Assembly: GCF_036636695.1 (NCBI RefSeq)
Contig: NZ_JAVWNW010000014.1
Length of the DNA stretch: 43,264 nucleotides
Direction: 5' to 3' (one strand)
Origin: Anaerorhabdus sp036636695
GTDB taxonomy: Bacteria > Bacillota_I > Bacilli_A > Erysipelotrichales > Erysipelotrichaceae
Every line of letters starts with the position of its first letter. The first letter of the stretch is position 1. Shown piece after piece: positions 8,171 through 15,986 of the stretch. Below the pieces are notes generated by a model. It was not told where the DNA came from. It made no database searches and was given only the letters and a program-made list of their open reading frames with translations. The position numbers were made by a program, and so were the translations under genes.

Positions 8171-9409
8171 ATGACAAAGAATGAAAAATTAATATGTTTG
8201 ATTAGTGGTTTGTGGACACTAGGAAATACGATGTCAGCCGTATTTGTAAATGTATATTTATATGCTTACACAGGGTCGCTTGTTGTGATGACAATTTATT
8301 GTATGATTCGTATTGGACTATTTCCGGTCTTCTTTTCTATTGGAGGGAAATGGGCACAGCGTAAAGGATTTAGTCAAACACTAATCATGGGATTAATCAT
8401 TACAATGATTTCATTGATTTATGTTTTAGCAGCGAATACATCGTTTGAAACAAATCCAAATTTAGTCTATGTTGTTGCAGCACTAGTTGGTTCAGGAGAA
8501 GGATTATTTTGGTTAAGTGTAAATAGTTTGAATCAAATTGTTTCAACTGAAAACACACGGGCAAGATATATTAGTAATCTTGGAATTTTTAATAACATTG
8601 CGAATTTAATCGCACCCTTATTCGCAACAGTTCTTATTGATTTAGCTCCAAATGATATTGAAGGGTATATAAATATATTTAAGATTGTAATTGTTGTTTA
8701 TGGATTCATGAGTTTTGCAGCATTTAAAGTTAAGGCAAATCATTCAACAAAAAGTTTTTCTATTCTGAAAAATATGAGAATTAGAAAAGATAAACGATGG
8801 CGCTATTGTATGACTTCAACTTTTTTATATGGAATGAGAGATTCATTAATTCTTACGTTGACTGGATTGTTGGTTTATAATGCAACTGGTGGTAAAGGAA
8901 GTTTATATAGTCAATTACTTACAGTTTTTGCAATAGCTTCAATAGGTGCATACTATATTTTGGCAAAGAAAATGAATAAGGGTAATTTATATTTGTTTTA
9001 TAAAATTGGAGCATATTTGATAGCTTCAAGTACGATTATTTTAGTTATTTTTCCAACGATGTTTGGTGCCATTTATTATGGAATTGTGAATGCAATTGCA
9101 ACACCAATGTATGCGAATCCTTATCAAGTTATTATGATGAATAATATTCAAAAATATGAGAAGAAAGAAAATATAGTTGGTCGTGTTATTGCGAAAGAAA
9201 TTTATTTATCTGCGGGAAGATGTTTTGGGATGTTTTGCATTGTTATGTGTTCCATGATTTTACCGAATGAATTATATCTACCTGTATCAGTTATTTTTTG
9301 CTCATTGTTTCCAATTATTTTGGTTTACTACGCTAAGCGCTATGAACAAGGAAACTATGATTTTGATGATGAATCAATCACTGAATTTAATTATATTGAA
9401 TCTAATTAA
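8171..9409 (+). CDS. MFS-type membrane transporter
   Basis: The protein is about 412 residues with roughly a dozen hydrophobic segments spread along the chain and a basic loop after the first half, as in major facilitator transporters. I chose ATG 8171, which has AAAAGGA six bases upstream. A GTG at 8120 in the same frame has no ribosome site. It is the last gene of the murQ-HAD-MFS operon. It could import a muropeptide or amino sugar, or export a dephosphorylated sugar made by the HAD enzyme; the sequence does not decide. Confidence 0.82.
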   Translation: MTKNEKLICLISGLWTLGNTMSAVFVNVYLYAYTGSLVVMTIYCMIRIGLFPVFFSIGGKWAQRKGFSQTLIMGLIITMISLIYVLAANTSFETNPNLVYVVAALVGSGEGLFWLSVNSLNQIVSTENTRARYISNLGIFNNIANLIAPLFATVLIDLAPNDIEGYINIFKIVIVVYGFMSFAAFKVKANHSTKSFSILKNMRIRKDKRWRYCMTSTFLYGMRDSLILTLTGLLVYNATGGKGSLYSQLLTVFAIASIGAYYILAKKMNKGNLYLFYKIGAYLIASSTIILVIFPTMFGAIYYGIVNAIATPMYANPYQVIMMNNIQKYEKKENIVGRVIAKEIYLSAGRCFGMFCIVMCSMILPNELYLPVSVIFCSLFPIILVYYAKRYEQGNYDFDDESITEFNYIESN

Positions 9410-9418
9410 TGAGAATGA

Positions 9419-9447
9419 AAAAGAAGTTATAATCATAACTTCTTTTT
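9419..9447. terminator. Bidirectional terminator between the MFS and SIS genes
   Basis: A perfect 12-bp stem (9419-9430, 9435-9446) with an AATC loop has A and T tracts on both sides. It lies between convergent genes and overlaps the SIS stop codon. Confidence 0.9.
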
Positions 9448-10147
9448 AAATGTGATATAAACGATCAAAGTATTTTTCTTCAAGTTGTTCATTGAATTCA
9501 CGTCCACCATCAATATTTTGTGATTTGTAAATCGGTGGTGTGATACCTCGTTGAATTAGAATCTCAGTAGTACGATAGGTAATAGCTTGAATGATTACAG
9601 ATGTAGTAATCATCGACATACCACATATTGGTGAATCATATCCTTCAACTGTGCATCCGCAGTCTCCTTCAGGAACACAATTATCGATAACAATATCAGA
9701 AAGTTGATATAAATTTTTTCTGCATGAATGTTTAGATGTCATTTTTCTTGATGCTTCTAATGCAGTAATAGCGATTGTGATGGCACCTTTTTGTTTAGCA
9801 CCAATAGCAACCTCGATGGGAAGGGGATTTCTACCAGAATTAGAAATAATAAAGACAACATCATGATTACGAACATCAACTTTTTTCATGAAACTAGATC
9901 CAACACCTTCAATACTTTCATATGATCCTCGTGCGGGTTCCATAATTTTTTTTGTAGGAATAAAACCACCTGCGCGATGAGCTACTTCCATAGCACCAGC
10001 TTCTGAATGACCAGAACCAAAAGCCTGAAGCATTCCACCATTTTCAATAGCATTCGCACAAGCAATTGCGGCAAGCTCAATTTGGTCTTGTTGTGATTCT
10101 TCAACATAGGTAATTAATTCTCTAACACGATTATAAACAGGATTCAT
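9446..10147 (-). CDS. SIS-domain protein, UPF0309 type (1 of 4)
   Basis: The 233-residue protein has a single SIS domain with the sugar-phosphate loop FGSGHS (residues 43-48) and ISNSGRNPLP. It resembles the UPF0309 group of presumed phosphosugar isomerases. Like MurQ and GlcN6P enzymes it should bind a phosphosugar in the cytosol; the reaction is unknown. It is Cys-rich near residues 160-185 (NCVPEGDCGC). It ends the minus-strand operon EIIA (broken)-hydrolase-SIS, which starts at 11635. Pairwise identity with the other three SIS proteins looks low, so these are old paralogs. Confidence 0.85.
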   Translation of the reverse strand: MNPVYNRVRELITYVEESQQDQIELAAIACANAIENGGMLQAFGSGHSEAGAMEVAHRAGGFIPTKKIMEPARGSYESIEGVGSSFMKKVDVRNHDVVFIISNSGRNPLPIEVAIGAKQKGAITIAITALEASRKMTSKHSCRKNLYQLSDIVIDNCVPEGDCGCTVEGYDSPICGMSMITTSVIIQAITYRTTEILIQRGITPPIYKSQNIDGGREFNEQLEEKYFDRLYHI

Positions 10148-10159
10148 ATTTCCCTCTTT

Positions 10160-11221
10160 CTAGAATTCATTTTCTAAAACACATTGAATTGCTAAGTTAT
10201 GAATATTATTTCTTTCTTGAAATATCTTTGTATTTTCACGACTTGGATGAATGCGATTTGTCATACACAATAAACCGAGAGAGCGATCAAAATCTATGTA
10301 GATACTACCTCCAGAAAATCCTGTATGAAATAAAGCACAATCACTATAATAATCACCCATATCATAATTTTGATCCGAGATTACCCATCCAAGAGTTCTT
10401 TTCTCATTAAGGTTTACAGTCCTACACTTTTTAAGAAGATCAATTGATGACGGACTTAGTATACGAGTGTCGTTATAAATACCATCATTTAAAAGCATGG
10501 TTACAAAGTTAGAAAGATCATTGATAGTAGAAAATAAACCAGCATGACCAGAAATTCCACCAAGTTTAAAAGCTTTTCCATCGTGAACGACACCACGAAT
10601 AACTCCACCACGCTCAATATTATTTTCATAACTTGCAAAAGTATCGATAGAATCAGCTTTTGGATTAAAACAAGTTGACTTCATTGCAAGTGGATCAAAT
10701 AATTCACGCTTTGCGAAGTTTTTAAAACTTCCAGTACAAACATCAATCACTTGACCAAGTAAAATAAAGTTAATATCTGAATAAATAACTTCTGTTCCAG
10801 GAGTGCAAATTGGTTGAGCAGAATGGATGAATTTCAACATTCTATTCTTTGTCATAACCTTGTAATTTGGGATATCACTAGGTAATCCAGAAGTATGAGT
10901 TAAACAATGAAAAATAGAAATCTCACTATTTACAAAAGCAGGGATAATTTCACAAACTTTCGTTTTGAGATTGAATTTTCCTTGTTCAATGCATTTTAAA
11001 ATACATGTTGTTGTAGCTACAACTTTTGTTAAAGAAGCTAAATCCCAAATTGTTTGCTCATCGTTCTCAATCTGAGTAGGTACAAGTTGACGATAGCCAA
11101 GATGGAGAACTCTTTTCTCATGACGAGTTAAAAGAGCAATACTCATACCAGGTACAATTTCTTGTTCAATACATTTTTTGGCGTGTTTTTCTAAGTTATT
11201 CCATTGTTTTTGAATAATCAC
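10160..11221 (-). CDS. Beta-lactamase-fold serine hydrolase, AmiE-like
   Basis: The 353-residue protein shows class C beta-lactamase/esterase motifs: SLTK (Ser63-Lys66), Tyr148 in YSDINF and HTGFSG near the C-terminus. The related B. subtilis YbbE/AmiE works with MurQ and NagZ in cell-wall recovery by removing peptide from MurNAc. This copy has no signal peptide, so it would act inside the cell, perhaps on MurNAc-peptides or an ester. It starts with GTG (11219-11221), three bases after the EIIA stop, with GAGGA inside the end of EIIA, so translation is coupled. The function is inferred from context. Confidence 0.75.
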   Translation of the reverse strand: MIIQKQWNNLEKHAKKCIEQEIVPGMSIALLTRHEKRVLHLGYRQLVPTQIENDEQTIWDLASLTKVVATTTCILKCIEQGKFNLKTKVCEIIPAFVNSEISIFHCLTHTSGLPSDIPNYKVMTKNRMLKFIHSAQPICTPGTEVIYSDINFILLGQVIDVCTGSFKNFAKRELFDPLAMKSTCFNPKADSIDTFASYENNIERGGVIRGVVHDGKAFKLGGISGHAGLFSTINDLSNFVTMLLNDGIYNDTRILSPSSIDLLKKCRTVNLNEKRTLGWVISDQNYDMGDYYSDCALFHTGFSGGSIYIDFDRSLGLLCMTNRIHPSRENTKIFQERNNIHNLAIQCVLENEF

Positions 11222-11224
11222 GAA

Positions 11225-11635
11225 TTATTCGTCCTCATCATTTGCCATCATTGCTTGCATAAATGTACGAACATTTACAATTGCATCTTTTCCTTGTTCG
11301 ATACAAGAATCCAATGATATTTCTTCAGATAATAACGCTGATAAAACCATAGGGAAATTCATACCGGCAACAAACTCTATATTTGGATTACTTACGTAGT
11401 GCTGAAATGTAGTATTACAAGGTGATCCTCAAAATAAATCAGCAAAAACCCAAACTTTATCGTATGCATCAAGGGTAGGTTGAATTGTAACTAATTTGTC
11501 TTTAAATTGTTCTGGACCATCCGTTGGTTCTAAACATAATGCATGTAAATTAGTTACATTTCCGGCAATCATTTTTAATGATTCTTTAAAAGCTTCAGCA
11601 TAAAATCCATGGCTAACACATAAAATTCCTTTCAT
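11225..11635 (-). pseudogene. PTS mannose-family EIIA, interrupted by an in-frame UGA
   Basis: The first 68 codons encode the start of a mannose-family EIIA with the phosphoryl-accepting His9 in CVSHGFYAEA. A TGA at 11429-11431 then follows VWVFADLF. The same frame continues to TAA at 11225 through GSPCNTT and a normal C-terminal half, for a total of 136 codons plus the stop. Intact relatives read ADLFGGSP here, so one base change (GGA to TGA) explains the break. The rest of the operon looks intact and a strong ribosome site remains. It may be a true nonsense mutation, a sequencing error or, less likely, readthrough. Confidence 0.85.
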
Positions 11636-11681
11636 AACTTTCCTCCTCTATTTAGCAACATCATAGCATAGATTTTTTAAA

Positions 11682-11705
11682 AATAAATTGAATATTCAAT
11701 TTATT
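11682..11705. promoter_or_regulatory. 24-bp perfect palindrome between the EIIA and EIIB genes
   Basis: The arms AATAAATTGAAT read inverted around GAATATTC. The palindrome lies between divergent genes, upstream of the EIIB promoter and about 50 bp before the EIIA start, and is a good candidate operator. Confidence 0.55.
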
Positions 11706-11717
11706 GTACAAAAAACC

Positions 11718-11746
11718 TTGAGTTTTGAAAGCGGTTGTAATACTAT
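11718..11746 (+). promoter_or_regulatory. EIIB promoter with a cre-like site
   Basis: TTGAGT (11718-11723) and TACTAT (11741-11746) are 17 bp apart. Between them TTGAAAGCGGTTGTAA (11725-11740) resembles the CcpA cre consensus WTGNAARCGNWWNCA, with mismatches in the right half. Catabolite repression by CcpA is plausible. Confidence 0.5.
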
Positions 11747-11784
11747 AAAACTAAAGATAGGATATCAACTCTAGGAGGAGAATT

Positions 11785-12273
11785 ATGGTAAATATTGTTA
11801 ATGTTCGTATTGACGAACGTCTTATTCATGGACAAGTTGCAGCATTTTGGACAAATACTTTGAATGTAACACGCTTGATGGTAATCGATGATATTGCTTC
11901 ACAAGATGAAATTCAAAAAATGGCTTTAAAAATGGCATGCCCAACAACGGTTAAGTTATCAATTCTTTCAGTTGACCGTGCAGTAGAGAGATTGAATGAT
12001 CCAACAGCATATGAAGGTGAAAGAATCTTTGTAGTTTTACGTGGAACAGCAACACTTAAGAAATTGATTGAAAAAGGTGGGCCGATTAAAAATATTACAG
12101 TAGGTAATATGTCAAATAAAGTTGGTTCTACGCGTGTATATCATACAGTCTGCGTAACTAAAGAAGATATTGAAACATTTAGAGATTTAAGTAATAAGGG
12201 ATTAACTTTTACCGCGCAAATGGTTCCAAGTGATGAGCCCCAAAACTTTATAGAATTAATCTCGAAACTCTAA
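11785..12273 (+). CDS. PTS mannose/fructose/sorbose-family EIIB
   Basis: The complete 162-residue cytosolic PTS component carries the family motif RIDERLIHGQV, in which His15 accepts phosphate from EIIA and passes it to the sugar. The strong site AGGAGGAG precedes the ATG. It is transcribed alone, divergent from the broken EIIA gene and ending at a terminator, while EIIC and EIID lie 4.6 kb downstream. The split layout suggests rearrangement or independent control. The sugar is probably an amino sugar, by context. Confidence 0.93.
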   Translation: MVNIVNVRIDERLIHGQVAAFWTNTLNVTRLMVIDDIASQDEIQKMALKMACPTTVKLSILSVDRAVERLNDPTAYEGERIFVVLRGTATLKKLIEKGGPIKNITVGNMSNKVGSTRVYHTVCVTKEDIETFRDLSNKGLTFTAQMVPSDEPQNFIELISKL

Positions 12274-12276
12274 GAA

Positions 12277-12303
12277 AAATACCACCGAGTTTCGGTGGTA
12301 TTT
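12277..12303. terminator. Bidirectional terminator after EIIB
   Basis: A perfect 12-bp stem (12277-12288, 12292-12303) with a GTT loop is flanked by A and T tracts. It lies between convergent genes. Confidence 0.92.
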
Positions 12304-12309
12304 GTTTTA

Positions 12310-12792
12310 TTATTTCTTTCTAATTTGTTCGTAATTTTTTAAGATGATTTGATAGGACTTTGGTGATACTGGATATTTTTCACCGTTTGTAGTTACAACT
12401 TTTATATAAGCAAAGGGAATATTTTTAATTTTCTCAAAGGACTGAATACTCTTATATCGAATTGGTTTTCCTTTTGCGATAAACATGGAGTCATTATAGT
12501 ACAAGCTATACTTAAGTGGAGCATTAATGAGTTCTCCAAGAAATAATAAAGCAATAACAATACCCATCGCTGTAGTAGTATCATCTTTAACAAATAGTCC
12601 AAAGACGGCTGAAGCAAAACCAATGATGACGAATAGTGAGTATAAAATGATGAAAGTTGTATAGAAAGAATAGTGTTCAACTTTCTTACCACCTAATGCA
12701 GTTTGAAGATTTGACTTATTATCACGATAGTCTTTAATTTTAACACCTAGCATTACTAAACCAATAATTGAAGCGAATAGAATAATGAACAT
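12310..12792 (-). CDS. Small membrane protein of unknown function
   Basis: The 160-residue protein has an N-terminal membrane segment (residues 1-17), two more near residues 45-90 and a basic, Tyr-rich C-terminal part of about 60 residues that could be a small PH-like or beta domain. I recognise no family. The start has AAGGAGT on the minus strand. It converges on EIIB and is divergent from a similar two-segment membrane gene at 12892, so the three genes from 12310 to 14351 may form a module separate from sugar use. Confidence 0.7.
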   Translation of the reverse strand: MFIILFASIIGLVMLGVKIKDYRDNKSNLQTALGGKKVEHYSFYTTFIILYSLFVIIGFASAVFGLFVKDDTTTAMGIVIALLFLGELINAPLKYSLYYNDSMFIAKGKPIRYKSIQSFEKIKNIPFAYIKVVTTNGEKYPVSPKSYQIILKNYEQIRKK

Positions 12793-12891
12793 ATGGGTTA
12801 CTCCTTCTTAAAGTTGGAATCATTATAACACAAATTTAATTGAATCAAATACAATCTATAATATTTTGGATATTCAAGAAGAGGAAAGTAT

Positions 12892-13395
12892 ATGGAAAAT
12901 AAAAGCATAGAAACAATTCAAATACAAAATGTAAATCAAAAAGAAAAACCAAAGAAAACAATTATGACAAAACCATATTTTGCGATATATAGTTGTATAA
13001 CTATTTCGTTATTGCTAATAATATCTCAGAAGATTGCGATACTAGGTTACATAATTTTACCGTTTGCACTACTTGTTTTATGGAAGGTTCCAAATAGAAA
13101 ACAGCTTGAATTCTATGATGATTATTTATTAATCTATTCTGAAAAAAATAAAGAAATGTGTGAAAAAATTGAATACAAAAATATTGTTGAATGGGTTGTG
13201 CGCCAAGGACAACAAGGGGGAGATTGCTTGATTTTCCGCCTAGAAGGTGACATCTACAAACAAGTCGAAAGTTTTAGAGCTGTTTCTATCGTACGTGAAT
13301 TAAATACGATAATTCCTGAAAAAGAAGCTAATCGTAAAAAAAATAGTGAGATGAAGAATACAGCATTTAAGTGGCCATGGGGAGGGAAAAAATGA
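12892..13395 (+). CDS. Membrane protein with possible PH-like domain
   Basis: The 167-residue protein has a polar N-terminus, two adjacent hydrophobic segments (about residues 37-68) and a soluble C-terminal part (LEFYDDYLLIYSE...) of the kind seen in bacterial PH-like membrane proteins. I do not recognise a defined family. AAGAGGAAAG precedes the start. Its stop overlaps the start of the next gene by ATGA, so the two are co-translated and probably work together. Confidence 0.7.
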   Translation: MENKSIETIQIQNVNQKEKPKKTIMTKPYFAIYSCITISLLLIISQKIAILGYIILPFALLVLWKVPNRKQLEFYDDYLLIYSEKNKEMCEKIEYKNIVEWVVRQGQQGGDCLIFRLEGDIYKQVESFRAVSIVRELNTIIPEKEANRKKNSEMKNTAFKWPWGGKK

Positions 13396-14351
13396 AATTT
13401 GTTTTAGAAGATCTTATCCTAAAATATGGCATTGGACTTTCCAAAAGATTTACACGCAAACAAAAGAATACTTTTATCAATGAGATAGGAAAAGACTTTC
13501 AAACATGTGGATATCGTGTTCAAGGGGCAGCTTCAAAAAAGAAGGGAAGTTATGCAGTTAACTTACATGTTGGAGATGTTGGGAAATCAAAAAAAATAAT
13601 TGTAGTTAACTATGATACACCACAACATAACTTCGGGAATCCAATGAAATATTATCCATTTGATGGTCCTGCAACATTTGCATCTTCATTCTTTCCAATC
13701 TATGCACCAAGTATTATAGGCGGTGTTTTAGCATTGTGGTTAGTAATTTCATATGTGCCGAAAATTGATTTTTCAACTAATTTTATTTATTCATTGTGTG
13801 TATCAGTTACGCTAATTGTAGTGATGATAGTTTCATTCTTATTAACAAAAGGTATCGCAAATAAAGTGAACTTTAATCGCAATACATCAAGTGTTTTGGT
13901 AGCCTTAATGCTTGCTTCAGAATTAAGTGATGAGGATAGAGAAAAAGTAGCGTTTGTGTTAACTGATAATGGTTGTACCAACCATGCAGGTGATTATATG
14001 CTGAGGGAAGCATTACCAACGACAATTGATCAACGACTTGTGATTATGTTGGATTGTGTAGGGGATGGAGAAGAATTTGTGATTGGCTATAAAGAGGACT
14101 CTAAAAAAGAAGCAATAGAGTTGGCAGAGCAATTTAAAACCAAACCTAAACGTAAACTTTGTAATAAAGAAGAACTACGTTACACCTCATTTTCATTCTA
14201 TAAAAAGGCATTGTTAGTGAGTAAAGGAAACTTCAAAAATGATTCACTGGTAGTAGAAAATATCTCAACAAACCAAGATACAAACTGTGATATTGAAAGC
14301 TTAAATCAAGTAGTTAGAGCGTTGAAAAGATTCATAGAAAAGAACAATTAA
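13392..14351 (+). CDS. M28-peptidase-like protein with membrane insert and lost active site
   Basis: The product is 319 residues. I chose ATG 13392, with GGAGGG six bases upstream. Short segments follow an M28 aminopeptidase layout: IIVVNYDTP, RNTSSVLVALMLA and VAFVLTDNGCTNHAGD, where active enzymes have H-x-D, DNASG and EE. The zinc-binding His and Glu residues are therefore changed (Asn73 for His; DNGC for the acidic pair). Two membrane segments (about residues 105-155) are inserted between the first two motifs. If the homology is real, this is a membrane-bound, probably inactive peptidase-fold protein. It is coupled to the gene before it. Confidence 0.6.
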   Translation: MKFVLEDLILKYGIGLSKRFTRKQKNTFINEIGKDFQTCGYRVQGAASKKKGSYAVNLHVGDVGKSKKIIVVNYDTPQHNFGNPMKYYPFDGPATFASSFFPIYAPSIIGGVLALWLVISYVPKIDFSTNFIYSLCVSVTLIVVMIVSFLLTKGIANKVNFNRNTSSVLVALMLASELSDEDREKVAFVLTDNGCTNHAGDYMLREALPTTIDQRLVIMLDCVGDGEEFVIGYKEDSKKEAIELAEQFKTKPKRKLCNKEELRYTSFSFYKKALLVSKGNFKNDSLVVENISTNQDTNCDIESLNQVVRALKRFIEKNN

Positions 14352-14376
14352 TAAACTAAGTAATTACAAAAATGAA

Positions 14377-14396
14377 AATATAAAAAAATGTATATT
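14377..14396. promoter_or_regulatory. Candidate operator upstream of the SIS operon
   Basis: AATATAAAAAAATGTATATT has arms AATATA and TATATT 8 bp apart, the same layout as the murQ site, and includes TGTATATTG (14389-14397). It ends four bases before the -35 element. Confidence 0.5.
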
Positions 14397-14400
14397 GTTA

Positions 14401-14428
14401 TTGACTTCACCTTTTAACCAGATATAAT
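14401..14428 (+). promoter_or_regulatory. Promoter of the three-gene SIS operon
   Basis: TTGACT (14401-14406), a 16-bp spacer and TATAAT (14423-14428). Confidence 0.7.
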
Positions 14429-14469
14429 AAGTTTTGTAAGGGTTACCAAAAATGAAAAGGAGAGTGTCA

Positions 14470-15213
14470 ATGAGTACAACAAAAGACTTTTTTGTCAAAG
14501 CTGTTAATCTTCTTGAAATAACAAAAGAAGAGCAACGCAAAACGATTGAAAAGGTGGCTGCAATGATGGGAGAATGCATGAAAGAAAATGGAATCGTTCA
14601 ACTTTTTGGAATTGATCATGGACGAGCATTTTCGATGGAATTAGGATATCGTGCAGGGGGATTAATGCCATTTCACCAATTCAATACAAAAGATTTAGCA
14701 TTAAGAGGGGTCATCAGTGAGGAAGAATATCAAAGAGAAGGATTCAATGATCGTGAGGACATGGCTGAAAAACTTTGGGATTTATATCTTGTAGAACCCA
14801 CAGATATGTTTATCTTAGTAAGTCTTTCTGGTTGTGAAGGATTGATAATTGAGACAGCATTACAAGCGAAGCAAAAAGGACATAAAGTAGTTGCGGTCGT
14901 TACAAAGGAATTAAGTGATGCGTCTATTTCAAAACATAGCAGTGGAAAGAAATTAGTAGAGATTGCTGATATCGTTATTGACACAGGAGCAAAGAATCCA
15001 GATTTACTTCTTGATGTTGATGGAACACATAAAGTAAATCAAATTGCGACAATTGCTGGAAATGTTATCGCACAAATGATAACAGCTGAAGTATATCGCT
15101 ACCTAAAAGAACAAGGAACAGAATGTCCAGTTTTATTAAGTGCCAATATTAAAGGTGCGGATGTTCACAACAAAGAACTTTCAGATAAATATCTTGGAAG
15201 ATGGAATGCGTAG
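14470..15213 (+). CDS. SIS-domain protein with altered sugar-binding loop (2 of 4)
   Basis: The 247-residue protein is related to the UPF0309 SIS proteins and is the first of three in tandem. ATG 14470 is preferred over 14452, because AAAAGGAG lies inside the longer version. The usual GSGHS loop reads GIDHG (residues 47-51) and SNSG reads SLSG, so Ser residues expected to hold the phosphate are missing. The rest of the fold (HKVVAVVT, SKHSSGKKL, IADIVIDTG) is kept. It may be a non-catalytic partner of the next two proteins or may bind a different ligand; this is inference. Confidence 0.82.
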   Translation: MSTTKDFFVKAVNLLEITKEEQRKTIEKVAAMMGECMKENGIVQLFGIDHGRAFSMELGYRAGGLMPFHQFNTKDLALRGVISEEEYQREGFNDREDMAEKLWDLYLVEPTDMFILVSLSGCEGLIIETALQAKQKGHKVVAVVTKELSDASISKHSSGKKLVEIADIVIDTGAKNPDLLLDVDGTHKVNQIATIAGNVIAQMITAEVYRYLKEQGTECPVLLSANIKGADVHNKELSDKYLGRWNA

Positions 15214-15225
15214 GGTGGAGGATAT

Positions 15226-15975
15226 ATGAGAGAAATTACAATGGATGTATTCTTTGATGAGTTGGTAAAACTACTCGATAAACTTTACGACAAGGAACAC
15301 AAAAATATAGAAGCAGCAGCAAAAATATGTACAGAATCCATTCAACAAGGTGGTGTGATTCATGTATTTGGATCAGGACATTCAATTGGGTTTGGAATGG
15401 AAATGCAAAATAGAATTGGAAGTCTAGCGTGCATTCATACAATTGATACTGGTGATTTTGTTTTAAAAGGAAAATTTACATTAGAGGAATTTAAAGATCC
15501 AAACAATATATTTGAACGTAGGCCAGGTATTGCGGATCAGCTCTATGATTTATATACGATTCATCCATCAGATGCCTTCATTATTATTTCAAACTCAGGT
15601 ATCAATGGTGTCGTTATTGATATGGCTATCACAGCAAAACAAAGAGGACACAAAGTGATTGTTGTTACAAGTTGGCAACACACAAATGCAGAAGAATCTC
15701 GACACCCAAGTGGTAAGAAACTTTATGAAATGGGAGATGTTGTGATTGATAACTGTGGACCACAAGGAGATGCATTAATTGAAACTGATGGTGTAGAAAA
15801 GATATGTTCAGTTTCTTCAATTACAGGAGCATTCATTGCTCAAACAATTGAAACTGAAATTTGTCGAATGATGCAAGAGTCAGGTCAAGAAGCACCACTT
15901 TTCTGGGATGAATTATTACCAGAAGCAAAAGAACATAACGATAAACTTAAAGCACAATATCAAGGACGTGTGTAG
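15226..15975 (+). CDS. SIS-domain protein, UPF0309 type (3 of 4)
   Basis: The 249-residue SIS protein has intact FGSGHS (residues 48-53) and ISNSGINGV motifs, then SRHPSGKKL. It follows the previous SIS gene by 12 bp with GGTGGAGG upstream, and the next SIS gene starts 11 bp later. It shares an insert near residues 75-105 with the previous protein (VLKGKFTLEEFK here, ALRGVISEEEYQ there), so these two are the closest pair and may form a heteromer. The reaction is unknown; an isomerase or deaminase acting on an amino-sugar phosphate fits the context. Confidence 0.85.
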   Translation: MREITMDVFFDELVKLLDKLYDKEHKNIEAAAKICTESIQQGGVIHVFGSGHSIGFGMEMQNRIGSLACIHTIDTGDFVLKGKFTLEEFKDPNNIFERRPGIADQLYDLYTIHPSDAFIIISNSGINGVVIDMAITAKQRGHKVIVVTSWQHTNAEESRHPSGKKLYEMGDVVIDNCGPQGDALIETDGVEKICSVSSITGAFIAQTIETEICRMMQESGQEAPLFWDELLPEAKEHNDKLKAQYQGRV

Positions 15976-15986
15976 AAGGAGAATAG

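Noticed and set aside
11429..11431. UGA read as Gly, Trp or selenocysteine
   Set aside because: TGA ends many genes here, Trp is TGG, the family has Gly at this site, and no SECIS-like hairpin was evident.
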